From Nannocystis punicea (GTDB lineage: Bacteria > Myxococcota_A > Polyangia > Nannocystales > Nannocystaceae), in contig NZ_CP114040.1 in NCBI RefSeq assembly GCF_026965555.1, forward strand, positions 5,518,001 through 5,582,000: a DNA stretch of 64,000 nucleotides. Reading direction: 5' to 3'. Below are positions 7,024-15,941 of the stretch, piece after piece. Each line of letters opens with the position of its first letter. Position 1 is the stretch's first letter. A model generated the notes under the pieces. The model was not told the origin of the DNA and ran no database searches. It was given only the letters and a program-made list of their open reading frames with translations. Both the position numbers and the translations under genes were made by a program.

Positions 7024-9414
7024 TCATGGCGCGAAGACCAGCGAGCCGCCGGCCGGGATCGTGAAGCTCAGCTTGCCGAGCGCGGACACGGTAGCCTTGC
7101 CGCCGGCGAGCGCGTCGGTCAGCTCCGTGGCGGCTGCGAAGCCGAGCGCGGGGCCGGCGTCGACCGTGAGCATCTGCGGCGCGCCGGCGCGGGTCAGCGC
7201 GACGATCGCCGCGTCGCCGTCGGCGATCTTGCGGCCGAACACCAGCGTGTCCTCGTCGGCGTACAGCGGCACGTAGGCGCCGCGACGCAGCGGCGCCAGC
7301 TGCTGGCGAGCCGAGCCGAGCTTGCGCGCGTGCTCGAGGGTCGCCAGCTCGTCGGCCGACAGCTCGTCCTCGGGCCGCCACATCAGGCGGTTGTTCGGGT
7401 CGGCGCCGCCCCACTGGCCGTACTCGTCGCCGTAGTAGAGGAGGGGCGCGCCCGGCAGGCCCAGGAGCCACGTCAGGGCCAGGCGGGCGCGGCGGTACGG
7501 CTCGGGGTCGTCCGGCGCGACCGCGGTGTTGTCCCACTGGTTGCCCGGCACCCCCTTGTCGTGCTGCCCGTCCTGACCGCGGTAGTCGGCGTGGCTGACG
7601 AAGCGCGGCGTGTCGTGGCTGCCGATGTACGGCGTCATCACTGCCCCCGCCGGCCACTTGTCGAGGCCGTGCTGCACCCAGTAGTCGGCGTGCAGCATCC
7701 CGCTGTCGCCCCAGGCGAAGGTGCGGTAGCTGACCCCGTGGTAGAGCACGAAGTCGAACTGGCCGTCGAGGCCGAACGGGCCGATGTAGCGCGAGATGGT
7801 GCCGTAGTTCTCGTCGTTGCACGGGTCGGCGCAGTCGTTCCAGCCCATCGCGGTCTCGCCCATCAGGAAGTACTTGGTGCCCGCGCGCTCGAAGCCCTCG
7901 CGCACCGCCGCGGCGAGGTTGCGCGTCGCCGCCTCCTCGACGTGCTTGACCGCGTCGACGCGCAAGCCGTCGAGGTCGTACTCGTCGAGCCACCAGGCCG
8001 CGTCGGCCACGAACTGCGCGTTGGCCTCGGTCACGCTGTGGTCGATGTCCGGCAGGTAGTCGGCGAACATGCACTCGAGCGCCTTCTCGGTCCAGTCGCA
8101 GCCCGGCGTGCCGCACACGCAGCCGGTGCGGAACCACTCCGGGTGCGCCTGCATGTACTCGTGCTCGGCGTGGATGTGGTTGATGACGTAGTCCTGGAGG
8201 ACGCGGATCCCGTGGCGGTGAGCCTCGTCGATCATGGCCGAAAGGGCAGCCTCGCCGCCCAGCCGCGGATCGACCTCGCGGGCGCGGATCGGCCAGTAGC
8301 CGTGGTAGCCGGTGACCCAGTGGACGCCGTCGGCCGCCTTGAACGCGGCCTGCGGGCCCGTCTGGAACGGGGTCAGCCAGATCGCGCGCACGCCGAGCTG
8401 ATCGAGGGTGCCGTCGGCGATCGCCTGGCGCAGGCCGTCGAGATCGCCGCCGTCCCAGTCGCCGCGCGGATCGGCCATCGGCGTCGGGCCAGGGCTGTCG
8501 CCGGGCTCGCCGTCGCGGAAGCGATCGGTGACGACCATGTAGACGAGCGCGTCCTCCCAGCGGAACGGCTCGACCTCGATCCAGAACGGCAGGAGGATCG
8601 GCTCGCTGACGTGGCCGTCGGCCGAGGCGACGGTGACCGTGACGCGGTGCTTGCCGTCGGGCAGATCGGCGAGGTTGATGGTGATGTCGCCGGTGGCCGG
8701 GTCGACGGTGAACTCGCCCTCGGTCAGCGGGCGCGTGTCGCCGCCGGTGCGCAGGGTGAAGCTGAAGTCGCGCACCGCAGGTCCGGCGCCGGCGAGGCCG
8801 TCGACGTAGCGCAGCGTCGCAGCGTAGGCGCCGGCGCCAGGGCCGGGGCGCTCGGCCTGCGAGGCGGTGACCTCGACGCCGGGGAGGCGACAGTCGGGCA
8901 CCAGGACCGCCGAGTTCTCGGTCCCGCCGACGTACTTGCGCCGGCCCTGGCCGGGGTCGAGGATCCACTGGTCGGCGCCGCCCTGGGTGTAGACGATCTT
9001 GTAGCCGTGCAGACCGGGCGGGAGATCGACTGTCCCTTGATACATGCCATTCGGGTCAGGTCCTTCGAGACCTGTCGCGGAGGCCAGGTCAAAGCCGTGC
9101 CACTCGCCGGCCACCCGCGGGGCCTCGGCGCCGGTCGGCGGATCGAAGCGGAAGCGGGTGGGGCAGGCGAGCGGGTCGCCGTCGGTCGGATCGGCGGTGG
9201 TGGGCTCGTCGGTGGTCGCGGTGGTGCCGGTGGTGGTGCCGGTGGTCGGGTCGGGCAGGGTGGTCGAGGCCGCGTCGGTGCCCGGGAAGCTGCTCGGGTT
9301 GTTCGTCAGTCCGGCCGTGGTGGTGCCGTCGGTCTCGCCGGGCGTGGGCGTCCCTGTCGAGCAGGCGCCGAGGAGCAGCAGGGCAGGGACGAGGCGGACG
9401 AGCGGACGCTCCAT
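7024..9414 (-). CDS. alpha-amylase family (GH13) lipoprotein
   Basis: The 796-residue product begins MERPLVRLVPALLLLGACS (lipobox LGAC), followed by a Thr/Gly/Asp linker to about residue 85. Early beta domains (about 85-280) include a glycogen-branching-type CBM48-like module (GLHGYKIVYTQGGADQW) and an Ig-like module. The GH13 barrel shows region I DYVINH (about 406), region II GLRVDAVKH with the nucleophile Asp (about 487), region III MGET with the acid Glu (about 519) and region IV GSHDTPR (about 598). It should cut alpha-1,4-glucans at the cell surface; the exact specificity (amylase, cyclomaltodextrinase or neopullulanase-like) cannot be read. It diverges from the glucoamylase gene with only 70 bp between. 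Confidence 0.93.
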   Translation of the reverse strand: MERPLVRLVPALLLLGACSTGTPTPGETDGTTTAGLTNNPSSFPGTDAASTTLPDPTTGTTTGTTATTDEPTTADPTDGDPLACPTRFRFDPPTGAEAPRVAGEWHGFDLASATGLEGPDPNGMYQGTVDLPPGLHGYKIVYTQGGADQWILDPGQGRRKYVGGTENSAVLVPDCRLPGVEVTASQAERPGPGAGAYAATLRYVDGLAGAGPAVRDFSFTLRTGGDTRPLTEGEFTVDPATGDITINLADLPDGKHRVTVTVASADGHVSEPILLPFWIEVEPFRWEDALVYMVVTDRFRDGEPGDSPGPTPMADPRGDWDGGDLDGLRQAIADGTLDQLGVRAIWLTPFQTGPQAAFKAADGVHWVTGYHGYWPIRAREVDPRLGGEAALSAMIDEAHRHGIRVLQDYVINHIHAEHEYMQAHPEWFRTGCVCGTPGCDWTEKALECMFADYLPDIDHSVTEANAQFVADAAWWLDEYDLDGLRVDAVKHVEEAATRNLAAAVREGFERAGTKYFLMGETAMGWNDCADPCNDENYGTISRYIGPFGLDGQFDFVLYHGVSYRTFAWGDSGMLHADYWVQHGLDKWPAGAVMTPYIGSHDTPRFVSHADYRGQDGQHDKGVPGNQWDNTAVAPDDPEPYRRARLALTWLLGLPGAPLLYYGDEYGQWGGADPNNRLMWRPEDELSADELATLEHARKLGSARQQLAPLRRGAYVPLYADEDTLVFGRKIADGDAAIVALTRAGAPQMLTVDAGPALGFAAATELTDALAGGKATVSALGKLSFTIPAGGSLVFAP

Positions 9415-9423
9415 GCGAGGCCG

Positions 9424-9429
9424 ACCATA
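9424..9429 (-). promoter_or_regulatory. -10-like hexamer for the GH13 gene
   Basis: TATGGT on the minus strand ends 9 nt before the ATG at 9414. It shares a 70-bp divergent region with the glucoamylase promoter, so the two genes may be co-regulated. Confidence 0.45.
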
Positions 9430-9469
9430 GCAACACGCCGCGCGACGAGACAGCGTCCGCGCTGCGCGG

Positions 9470-9475
9470 TAGTGT
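9470..9475 (+). promoter_or_regulatory. -10-like hexamer for the glucoamylase gene
   Basis: TAGTGT ends 9 nt before the ATG at 9485. Confidence 0.42.
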
Positions 9476-9484
9476 GGGCCGGTC

Positions 9485-12106
9485 ATGCCGCGAACATCCT
9501 CCGTCGCCCTACTGGTCGCGCTGGCGTCGACCTCGCTCGCCGCCCCGGCAACGGCCGCCGAGCCGCAGCGGACCCGCTTCGCGCTGCCCAGCAGCAACGG
9601 CTGGGGCGCGCTCCTGGTCGACCTCAAGGCCGGCAAGGCGACTGAACTGCGGGAGCATGCCTTCGCCGCCGAGGAGCCGCAGATCGACGCGCAGGGCCAG
9701 GACATCTGGGACGGTGAGCAATTCGCGGCGGTCCACACTCGCGACCTGATGTACGACGCGTACTTCGGGGTGCGGGCCGAGGGCGAGCAGCTGTGGCTGC
9801 CGTCGGTGCCGGTGGACGAGGACGCCAGCGGCTACCTCGGCTGGAGCGACAGCGAGGCGGTCGGCACCGGCATCGTCACCATGGTGCAGCCGCTCGGGGC
9901 GCTCGAGGCGACGACCTTCGCGTTCGCGCCGCAGGGCCTCGAGGCGGCCGGGATGGTGCTGCTGCTGCGGCTCAAGAACACCGGGGCGCAGCCGCTGCAG
10001 GGCGTGCAGGCGTTCTCGCTGCACAACTTCCACCTCGGGTTCGGCCGCGCCGACCGACCGTGGGACGTCCACGAAGACATCGGCAACAACGGCGAGACGG
10101 TCGAGTTCGTCGGCGGCCAGGAGGCCCGCTTCGGCGAGCGAGGGTTCGCCGGGACGATCGTGACCCAGGCGCTCGCGCCGATCGTGCACCGCGGGGTCGG
10201 ACCCGCGGTCGATCTGTACGCGCTGGTGAACCAGGGCCTGACGGACCTGCCCGACAACGCGGCGCCGCCGAATGCGGTCGACAACGCGACCACCGCGTTC
10301 CAGTGGAACCTCGGCAGCATCGCGCCCGGCGCGGAGGCGTGGGTCGGGATCGCGGCGATCCACCGCGGCGACCCGTTCGCCGGCGCCGACGCGGAGTCGA
10401 CCCTCGACGCGTGGATCGACGGCGTCGGCCCGCAGCTGCTGCTGGCGCGCGAGCGGGGCGTGTGGGCGGACCTCCACCAGGACCAGTCGAAGCTGCCCGA
10501 CGGCCTGTCGGCGGCCGAGGTGCCGATGCTGCGCCAGGCGGTCGCGATGTTGCACATGGGACAGGTCCTCGAGGACAGGTCGTTCGCCCGCGAGTGGCTG
10601 AGCCAGGACGGCGAGCCGCGGCGCACCCGCTTCCCCGGGCCGGGCGACGAGCCGGCGCAGCTGCCGGCGTGGATCGAGCACCGCGGCCGCGGGGCGGTGC
10701 TGGCCAGCCTGCCGCCGGGCGAGTGGACCTACGCGTGGATCCGCGACGGCGCCTACGCGACCACGGCGATGGCGGCGCTCGGGATGCAGGAGCACGCGAA
10801 GGCGTCGCTGACCTACTACCTCGACGCCGAGGCCGGCCGGTTCCAGCAGTGGTCGGAGCTGCAGCCGTACGGGATGCCGCCGTACCAGATCAGCCTGGTG
10901 CGCTACCACGGGTTCGGGGTCGAGGAGACCGACTTCAACGCGTTCGGCCCGAACCTCGAGTTCGACGGCTTCGGCCTGTTCCTGTGGGCCCTGCGGGCCT
11001 ACGAGGTGCTGACCGGCGACACCTCGCTGGCCGACGCGCGCTGGGAGCAGGTCGCGACCGAGGTCGCCGACGTCCTGGTCGCGCTGGTCGACCCCGAGAC
11101 CGGGATGATCCGCGCCGACTCGTCGATCTGGGAGACGCACTGGCTCGGGCGCGAGCGCCGGTTCACGTACACCAGCATCACCGCGGCCCGCGGCCTGTGC
11201 GACGCCGCGGCCATCGCCGAGCGCCGCGGCGACGCTGCCCGTGCGGACATGTACCGAAAGACAGGTGAGTCGATCCGCGCTGCCATCGCCGCGCACGCGA
11301 CCGACGGCGACGGGGCGCTGGCCGGCAGCGTCGAGGAGCTGGCGACGGGCGAGGGCTACTTCGACGCGGCGGTGTGGGACGCGCTCGCTATGGGCCTGTT
11401 CGATCCGCAGGGGCCGATCGCGCAGGCCACCTTCGCCGCGCTCGACGAGCACCTGCGCGTCGACGCCGGGCCGGGCTGGTCGCGCAACGACGACCGCTGG
11501 GACCACGCGATGATGGAGGACGCGACGCCGTGGGGCAGCGACTACGACAGCGCGGAGTGGGTGATCACCGACCTGCGCGGGTCGGTGGCGCTGCGAGCGG
11601 CCGGCGAGTCGGCGCGGGCCGACGCGCTGCTCGAGTGGGTGCGCGAGCAGGCCGCGACGAACTACTTCATGACCGCGGAGACGTTCGACGAGAACACCGG
11701 CGTGTACAAGTTCAACTCGCCGATGCTGGGCTTCGGAGCGGGGGCCTACGCGCTGGCGCTGGCCCACCGCGCGGGCGCGTTCGCCGACCCGGCCTGCGGG
11801 GCGTACTTCGTCGAGGACGAGGCGCCGGGCACCACCGGCACGGATAGCGACACCGGCGAGACGACCACCACCGGCGGGCTCGACACGACGACTGCGGTGC
11901 CGACGACCGGCGCGACGTCGACGGGCACGACCACCGAAGCGATGACCTCGACGTCGGGCGTGGCGAGCGCAGGTGTCACTGCAAGTGCGGGCCTCACCGG
12001 CGGGACCAGCGAGGATGGCTGCGGATGCACGTCGGGCGGACCTGGAGCGCCGGCTGCGCTGCTGCTGCTCGGTCTGCTGGGTCCGCGTCGGCGACGGCGC
12101 GCTTGA
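9485..12106 (+). CDS. secreted GH15-type glucoamylase with MYXO-CTERM-like tail
   Basis: The 873-residue product has a Sec signal peptide (cleavage likely after ATAA, residue about 25) and a beta-sandwich N-terminal domain (about 30-310). An (alpha/alpha)6 glucoamylase domain follows, with WTYAWIRDGAYATTAM (about 415), NLEFDGFGLFLWALRAYE (about 489) and MEDATPWGSDYDSAEWV (about 676). The C-terminus has a long Thr/Gly/Ser linker and then GCGCTSGG, a hydrophobic helix and a final RRRRR cluster, the layout of myxobacterial C-terminal surface-sorting tails. The enzyme should release glucose from starch-like polymers outside the cell. The phosphorylase gene follows 34 bp downstream. Confidence 0.9.
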   Translation: MPRTSSVALLVALASTSLAAPATAAEPQRTRFALPSSNGWGALLVDLKAGKATELREHAFAAEEPQIDAQGQDIWDGEQFAAVHTRDLMYDAYFGVRAEGEQLWLPSVPVDEDASGYLGWSDSEAVGTGIVTMVQPLGALEATTFAFAPQGLEAAGMVLLLRLKNTGAQPLQGVQAFSLHNFHLGFGRADRPWDVHEDIGNNGETVEFVGGQEARFGERGFAGTIVTQALAPIVHRGVGPAVDLYALVNQGLTDLPDNAAPPNAVDNATTAFQWNLGSIAPGAEAWVGIAAIHRGDPFAGADAESTLDAWIDGVGPQLLLARERGVWADLHQDQSKLPDGLSAAEVPMLRQAVAMLHMGQVLEDRSFAREWLSQDGEPRRTRFPGPGDEPAQLPAWIEHRGRGAVLASLPPGEWTYAWIRDGAYATTAMAALGMQEHAKASLTYYLDAEAGRFQQWSELQPYGMPPYQISLVRYHGFGVEETDFNAFGPNLEFDGFGLFLWALRAYEVLTGDTSLADARWEQVATEVADVLVALVDPETGMIRADSSIWETHWLGRERRFTYTSITAARGLCDAAAIAERRGDAARADMYRKTGESIRAAIAAHATDGDGALAGSVEELATGEGYFDAAVWDALAMGLFDPQGPIAQATFAALDEHLRVDAGPGWSRNDDRWDHAMMEDATPWGSDYDSAEWVITDLRGSVALRAAGESARADALLEWVREQAATNYFMTAETFDENTGVYKFNSPMLGFGAGAYALALAHRAGAFADPACGAYFVEDEAPGTTGTDSDTGETTTTGGLDTTTAVPTTGATSTGTTTEAMTSTSGVASAGVTASAGLTGGTSEDGCGCTSGGPGAPAALLLLGLLGPRRRRRA

Positions 12107-12140
12107 CCCAGCGGCGCGCGGCGCTCCACCATCGGCGTGG

Positions 12141-13820
12141 ATGACCGCGTCGTCGCTGCTCGTCGCTTATTTCTCGATGGAGATCGCCCTGTCGAGCGAG
12201 CTCCCGACCTACGCGGGCGGGCTCGGGGTGCTCGCCGGCGACCACTTGCGAGCGGCGGCCGACACCGGACTCCCGATGGTCGCGGTGACCTTGCTCTACC
12301 GAAAGGGTTACTTCCGCCAGGTCCTCGACGCGCAGGGTCACCAGCAGGAGCGTGACGTCCAGTGGCTCCCCGAGCACCACCTCGAGCGGGTGCCTGTGCA
12401 GGTGGTGGTGACCATCGAGGGGCGAGAGGTGAAGGTCGGGGCCTGGTGTACGTGGATCCACGGCGCCGGCGGCGGGCGCGTCCCGGTCTACATGCTCGAC
12501 ACCGACGTCGACGGCAACGACGAGGAGGACCGGCGGATCACCGACCACCTGTACGGCGGCGAGGAGCGCTACCGGCTGCAGCAGGAGGCGGTGCTCGGGC
12601 TCGGCGGTCGGCGTCTGCTGGCCGCGCTCGAGCTGACGCCGACGCGCTGGCACCTCAACGAGGGCCACTCGTCGCTGCTGGCGCTCGAGCTGCTGGCGCT
12701 CGAGCTGTCCGCGAGGACAGACGACCTCGAGGGCGCGATCGCGGCCGTGCGCGAGCGCTGCGTGTTCACCACGCACACGCCGATCCCCACCGCTCACGAC
12801 CGCTTCCCCAAGGCGCTGGCGACCGCGGTGCTCGGCCGCGAGCTGGTCGAGCTGTACGCCCGGCTGCCGACGCCGCACAGCGCCGAGATCAACATGAGCG
12901 CGCTGGGCATCGAGCTCAGCGGGTTCGTCAACGGCGTGTCGCACCGCCACGCCGAGGTCTCGACCGGCATGTTCCCCGGCCGGCCGATCCACGCCATCAC
13001 CAACGGCGTCCACTCGGCCACCTGGACCGCCCCGGCCATGCGCGCGGTGTTCGACCGCTGGATCCCCGAGTGGCGGCGGCACGCCCACGCCCTGCGGCAG
13101 GCGCAGAAGATCCCGACCGAGGCCATCGTCGCCGCCCACCGCGAGGCCAAGCGCGCGCTGGTCGACGAGATCAACCGCCACGGCGATCACAACTTCGGCG
13201 AGGAGCGGTTCACCATCGGCTTCGCCCGCCGCGCCACCGCCTACAAGCGCATGTTGCTGGTGCTGCGCGACGTCCGGCGCCTGCGGGAGATCGCCAGCCG
13301 CTGGGGCGCGCTGCAGATCGTGTTCGCCGGCAAGGCTCACCCGCGCGACCTCGAGGGCAAGCGGATGATCGAGGCGGTGTTCCGCCAGCAGGAGGTCGTC
13401 CTGCCGTCGGTGCGGATCGCGTTCCTGCCCGGCTACGACATGCGCCTCGGCGGGCTCATCACCGCCGGGGTCGACCTGTGGCTCAACACGCCGATGGCGC
13501 CGCTCGAGGCCTCGGGCACCAGCGGCATGAAGGCGGCCCACAACGGCGTGCCCAACCTCAGCGTGCGCGACGGCTGGTGGTGCGAGGGCTATGTCGAGGG
13601 CCAGACCGGCTGGGTGCTGGCGCCCGGGCACCCGAGCGACGACGCCGACGCGGCCCAGCTGTACCGCGTGCTCGACGAGGAGATCCTGCCGCTCTACCTC
13701 GGCGCGCCCGAGCGCTGGGCCGAGCGCATGCGGGCCAGCATCGCCCTCGCGGCCAGCTACTTCAACGCCCACCGCATGCTCGGCGAGTACCTCGAGCGGG
13801 CTTATGCGCCGCGCTGGTAG
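12141..13820 (+). CDS. glgP: alpha-glucan phosphorylase (GT35)
   Basis: The 559-residue cytosolic protein matches the shorter alpha-glucan phosphorylase type and phosphorolyses alpha-1,4-glucan to glucose 1-phosphate. The N-terminus AYFSMEIALSSELPTYAGGL is characteristic. The pyridoxal-phosphate lysine lies in EASGTSGMKAAHNG (Lys about 463). The acceptor and phosphate region includes FARRATAYKRMLL and GKAHPRDLEGK. It lies 34 bp after the secreted glucoamylase and points the same way, so external glucan breakdown and internal phosphorolysis are probably co-expressed. The start is the ATG of MTASSLLVAYFSME. One 14-bp-repeat pair is embedded near 12705-12725. Confidence 0.93.
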   Translation: MTASSLLVAYFSMEIALSSELPTYAGGLGVLAGDHLRAAADTGLPMVAVTLLYRKGYFRQVLDAQGHQQERDVQWLPEHHLERVPVQVVVTIEGREVKVGAWCTWIHGAGGGRVPVYMLDTDVDGNDEEDRRITDHLYGGEERYRLQQEAVLGLGGRRLLAALELTPTRWHLNEGHSSLLALELLALELSARTDDLEGAIAAVRERCVFTTHTPIPTAHDRFPKALATAVLGRELVELYARLPTPHSAEINMSALGIELSGFVNGVSHRHAEVSTGMFPGRPIHAITNGVHSATWTAPAMRAVFDRWIPEWRRHAHALRQAQKIPTEAIVAAHREAKRALVDEINRHGDHNFGEERFTIGFARRATAYKRMLLVLRDVRRLREIASRWGALQIVFAGKAHPRDLEGKRMIEAVFRQQEVVLPSVRIAFLPGYDMRLGGLITAGVDLWLNTPMAPLEASGTSGMKAAHNGVPNLSVRDGWWCEGYVEGQTGWVLAPGHPSDDADAAQLYRVLDEEILPLYLGAPERWAERMRASIALAASYFNAHRMLGEYLERAYAPRW

Positions 13821-13830
13821 GCTGGCCTTC

Positions 13831-13900
13831 GGGCCATGTTTCGAGGGGCATGCACGGAGGAGCATGTCCCGATGGGCATGCCCGGGAGGACATGCCCTCA
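13831..13900. repeat. pure 14-bp array between convergent genes
   Basis: The tetramer CATG occurs at 13835, 13849, 13863, 13877 and 13891, exactly every 14 bp, within units such as GCATGTCCCGATGG and GCATGCCCGGGAGG. The array starts within about 15 bp of the phosphorylase stop and reaches the epimerase stop at 13898. Confidence 0.95.
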
Positions 13901-14899
13901 GAGATAGCCGTTGGCGGCGAACCACGCGGCGGCGCGGCGCAGGGTCTCGTCCAGCGGGCGGACGGTGAAGCCGAGCTCCTCGCGGGCCTTGCGGTTGTCG
14001 AAGTGCAGCGCCTGGCTGGCGTAGTCGACCGAGCCGCGGGTGATGAGCGGCTCCTTGCGGGTGGCGCGGTCGGCCAGCTGCTCGAGCGCCCAGCCGGCCG
14101 CCTTGGCCACGGCGACCGGGGTGGCGAACATCGCGTGGCGCAGGCCGAGCACCCGCCGCATCTCGGCGATGAGGTCGAAGATCGTGAGGTTGTGGCCGGT
14201 CAGCAGGTAGCACTCGCCGCGACCGCCCCGCTCCTCGGCGAGCAGATGGCCGCGCGCGACGTCCTCGACGTCGACGATGTTGAGGCCGCCCTCGAAGCAC
14301 ACGCGGATCCGGCCGCTGAGCGCGTCGACGAGGGTCTTGCCGGTCGGGGTGGGGCCGACGTCGCCGGGGCCGAGCGGCATGCCGGGGCCGACGATCGTGA
14401 CGTCGACCAGCGGCGCGAACGCCCGCGCGACCTGCTGGCCGAGGTACTTCGAGCGCACGTAGTCGAAGCTGCCGGACCACAGGTTGAACGGGGTGGCCTC
14501 GTCCGAGGGGACGCCGTCCTCGCGCACGCCGACGGCGGCGATCGAGCTGGTGTACACGACCTTGCGCACCCCGGCCTCGGCCGCCGCGGCGAGCACGTTG
14601 GCCGAGCCGGTGACGTTGACGTCGTAGATGACCTTCGGGTCAGGTACCCAGGTGCGGTAGACGGCGGCCAGGTGGTAGACGACATCGCAGCCGCGGACCA
14701 GCGCGCGCATGCGGGCCGCGTCGAGGACGTCGCCCTCGACGCGCTCGAGCCGGGCAGGATCGATGCCGGCGAGGTTGCGCGGATCCTCGCCCGGGCGCAG
14801 CACCGCCCGCACGGTGCGACCCTGCTCGACCAGCAGGCGGACGACGTGATGGCCGATGAAACCGGCTGCGCCGGTCACGAGCACGGGTGCTGCGGACAT
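13898..14899 (-). CDS. hpnA: NAD-dependent epimerase, HpnA-like extended SDR
   Basis: The 333-residue protein is an extended short-chain dehydrogenase/reductase with the Rossmann motif VTGAAGFIG (residues about 8-16) and catalytic Ser (YTSSIAAVG) and Tyr/Lys (YVRSK). The segments PDPKVIYDVNVTGSANVL, MPLGPGDVGPTPTGKTLVDA and GLNIVDVEDVARGHLLA match the hopanoid-associated sugar epimerase (HpnA) group closely. No other hopanoid genes are visible nearby, so the role in hopanoid glycosylation is inferred and a dihydroflavonol-reductase-like activity is the alternative. It converges on the phosphorylase gene and diverges from the C-type-lectin lipoprotein gene. Confidence 0.82.
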   Translation of the reverse strand: MSAAPVLVTGAAGFIGHHVVRLLVEQGRTVRAVLRPGEDPRNLAGIDPARLERVEGDVLDAARMRALVRGCDVVYHLAAVYRTWVPDPKVIYDVNVTGSANVLAAAAEAGVRKVVYTSSIAAVGVREDGVPSDEATPFNLWSGSFDYVRSKYLGQQVARAFAPLVDVTIVGPGMPLGPGDVGPTPTGKTLVDALSGRIRVCFEGGLNIVDVEDVARGHLLAEERGGRGECYLLTGHNLTIFDLIAEMRRVLGLRHAMFATPVAVAKAAGWALEQLADRATRKEPLITRGSVDYASQALHFDNRKAREELGFTVRPLDETLRRAAAWFAANGYL

Positions 14900-14951
14900 G
14901 CCGGCGATGAAACCGCAATACGCTCGTGACGTGAAGCCCCACGCGGCGTGG

Positions 14952-14957
14952 TAGGGT
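14952..14957 (+). promoter_or_regulatory. -10-like hexamer before the 14965 ATG
   Basis: TAGGGT ends 7 nt before the ATG at 14965. Confidence 0.4.
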
Positions 14958-14964
14958 GGGGCCC

Positions 14965-15891
14965 ATGAGGTCCCCCCGCCTCGGCAGCGTCACGCGGACG
15001 CTCCTCCTCGCCGTCACGCCGACGCTGTGCGCCGCCGGCTGCTTCGTCGACGTCCCGCCGGCGCTGACCGGCGGGAGCAGCGACGGCGGGGACGCGACCG
15101 AGGGGACGACCACGAGCACGACCCTGGCGACCACCGGCGACATCCACGACGACACCGACGCCAGCTCGAAGGGCTGCCCGACGACGTCGCCGCCGGGCAA
15201 GTGGTACCTCGATCAGGACGGCGACGACTGGGGCGTCGAGCCGGCCCAGATCGCCTGCGACGAGCCGCCGGGGACCGCGCCGGAACGCGGCGACTGCGAC
15301 GACCACGACTCCGAGCGCTTCCCCGGCTCGCTCGAGGTGTGCGACGGCGAGGACGACGACTGCGACGAGATCGTCGACGAGTTCTCGCCGGTCAACGAGG
15401 CGTGCCACGGCTGCGCCCTGGCCGAGCGCGACGGGGCGCCGCACTGGTTCTGCAAGGTCGACGCGATCGACTGGGTGGCCGCGCGCGCGGCCTGCTCGGC
15501 GCTCGGCTGGACGGTCGACCTGCTCAGCCTCCACAGCGAGGCCGACGACCTGTGGGCGCGCAAGCAGGTCGAGGCGCTGTTCGAGGGCGGCGATCCGATG
15601 GGCACGGTGTGGATCGGCCTGCGCCGCGCCGACCCGCACTGGACCGGCTGCGAGGCGAACCCGGCCCACTGGGAGTGGAGCGACGGCAGCCCGGTCGACT
15701 ACTCCGCCTGGTCGATGGGACAGCCGGACTCGGCCAGCTGCGACCCGATGTGCGAGCCGGTCGACGCGCTCGACGCCGCCTGCCCGCGTGAGAACTGCGG
15801 GCAGATGCTCTACATGCTCGGCGGCTGGAACGACCGCGCCTGCTTCAGCGCGGGCGTCGGCTACGCCTGCCGCGCGGCCCCTCCGCCGTGA
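14965..15891 (+). CDS. lipoprotein with MopE-like and C-type lectin domains
   Basis: The 308-residue product has a signal peptide with lipobox CAAGC (Cys about 28) and a Thr/Asp-rich linker. A MopE-like Asp/Cys segment follows (about 80-145: DQDGDDWG, RGDCDDHDSERFPGS, CDGEDDDCDEIVDE), which is likely to bind calcium or other metals. A C-type lectin-like domain then spans about 160-305, with WVAARAACSALGW, WIGLRRADP, WEWSDGSPVDYSAW and WNDRACFSAGVGYAC. It probably binds surface carbohydrate or protein outside the cell. A GTG three codons upstream is an alternative start, but the ATG fits the promoter spacing. The downstream tgt gene begins 50 bp later. Confidence 0.83.
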   Translation: MRSPRLGSVTRTLLLAVTPTLCAAGCFVDVPPALTGGSSDGGDATEGTTTSTTLATTGDIHDDTDASSKGCPTTSPPGKWYLDQDGDDWGVEPAQIACDEPPGTAPERGDCDDHDSERFPGSLEVCDGEDDDCDEIVDEFSPVNEACHGCALAERDGAPHWFCKVDAIDWVAARAACSALGWTVDLLSLHSEADDLWARKQVEALFEGGDPMGTVWIGLRRADPHWTGCEANPAHWEWSDGSPVDYSAWSMGQPDSASCDPMCEPVDALDAACPRENCGQMLYMLGGWNDRACFSAGVGYACRAAPPP

Positions 15892-15941
15892 GCCCGGCGG
15901 CCGTTGCGGCGGCGATTTCGGTGTGGCATTCCTTGCCGACG

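Noticed and set aside
13831..13900. Iteron-type replication origin
   Set aside because: Similar arrays occur at many places in the window, no replication gene is near, and the unit is palindromic, unlike typical iterons.
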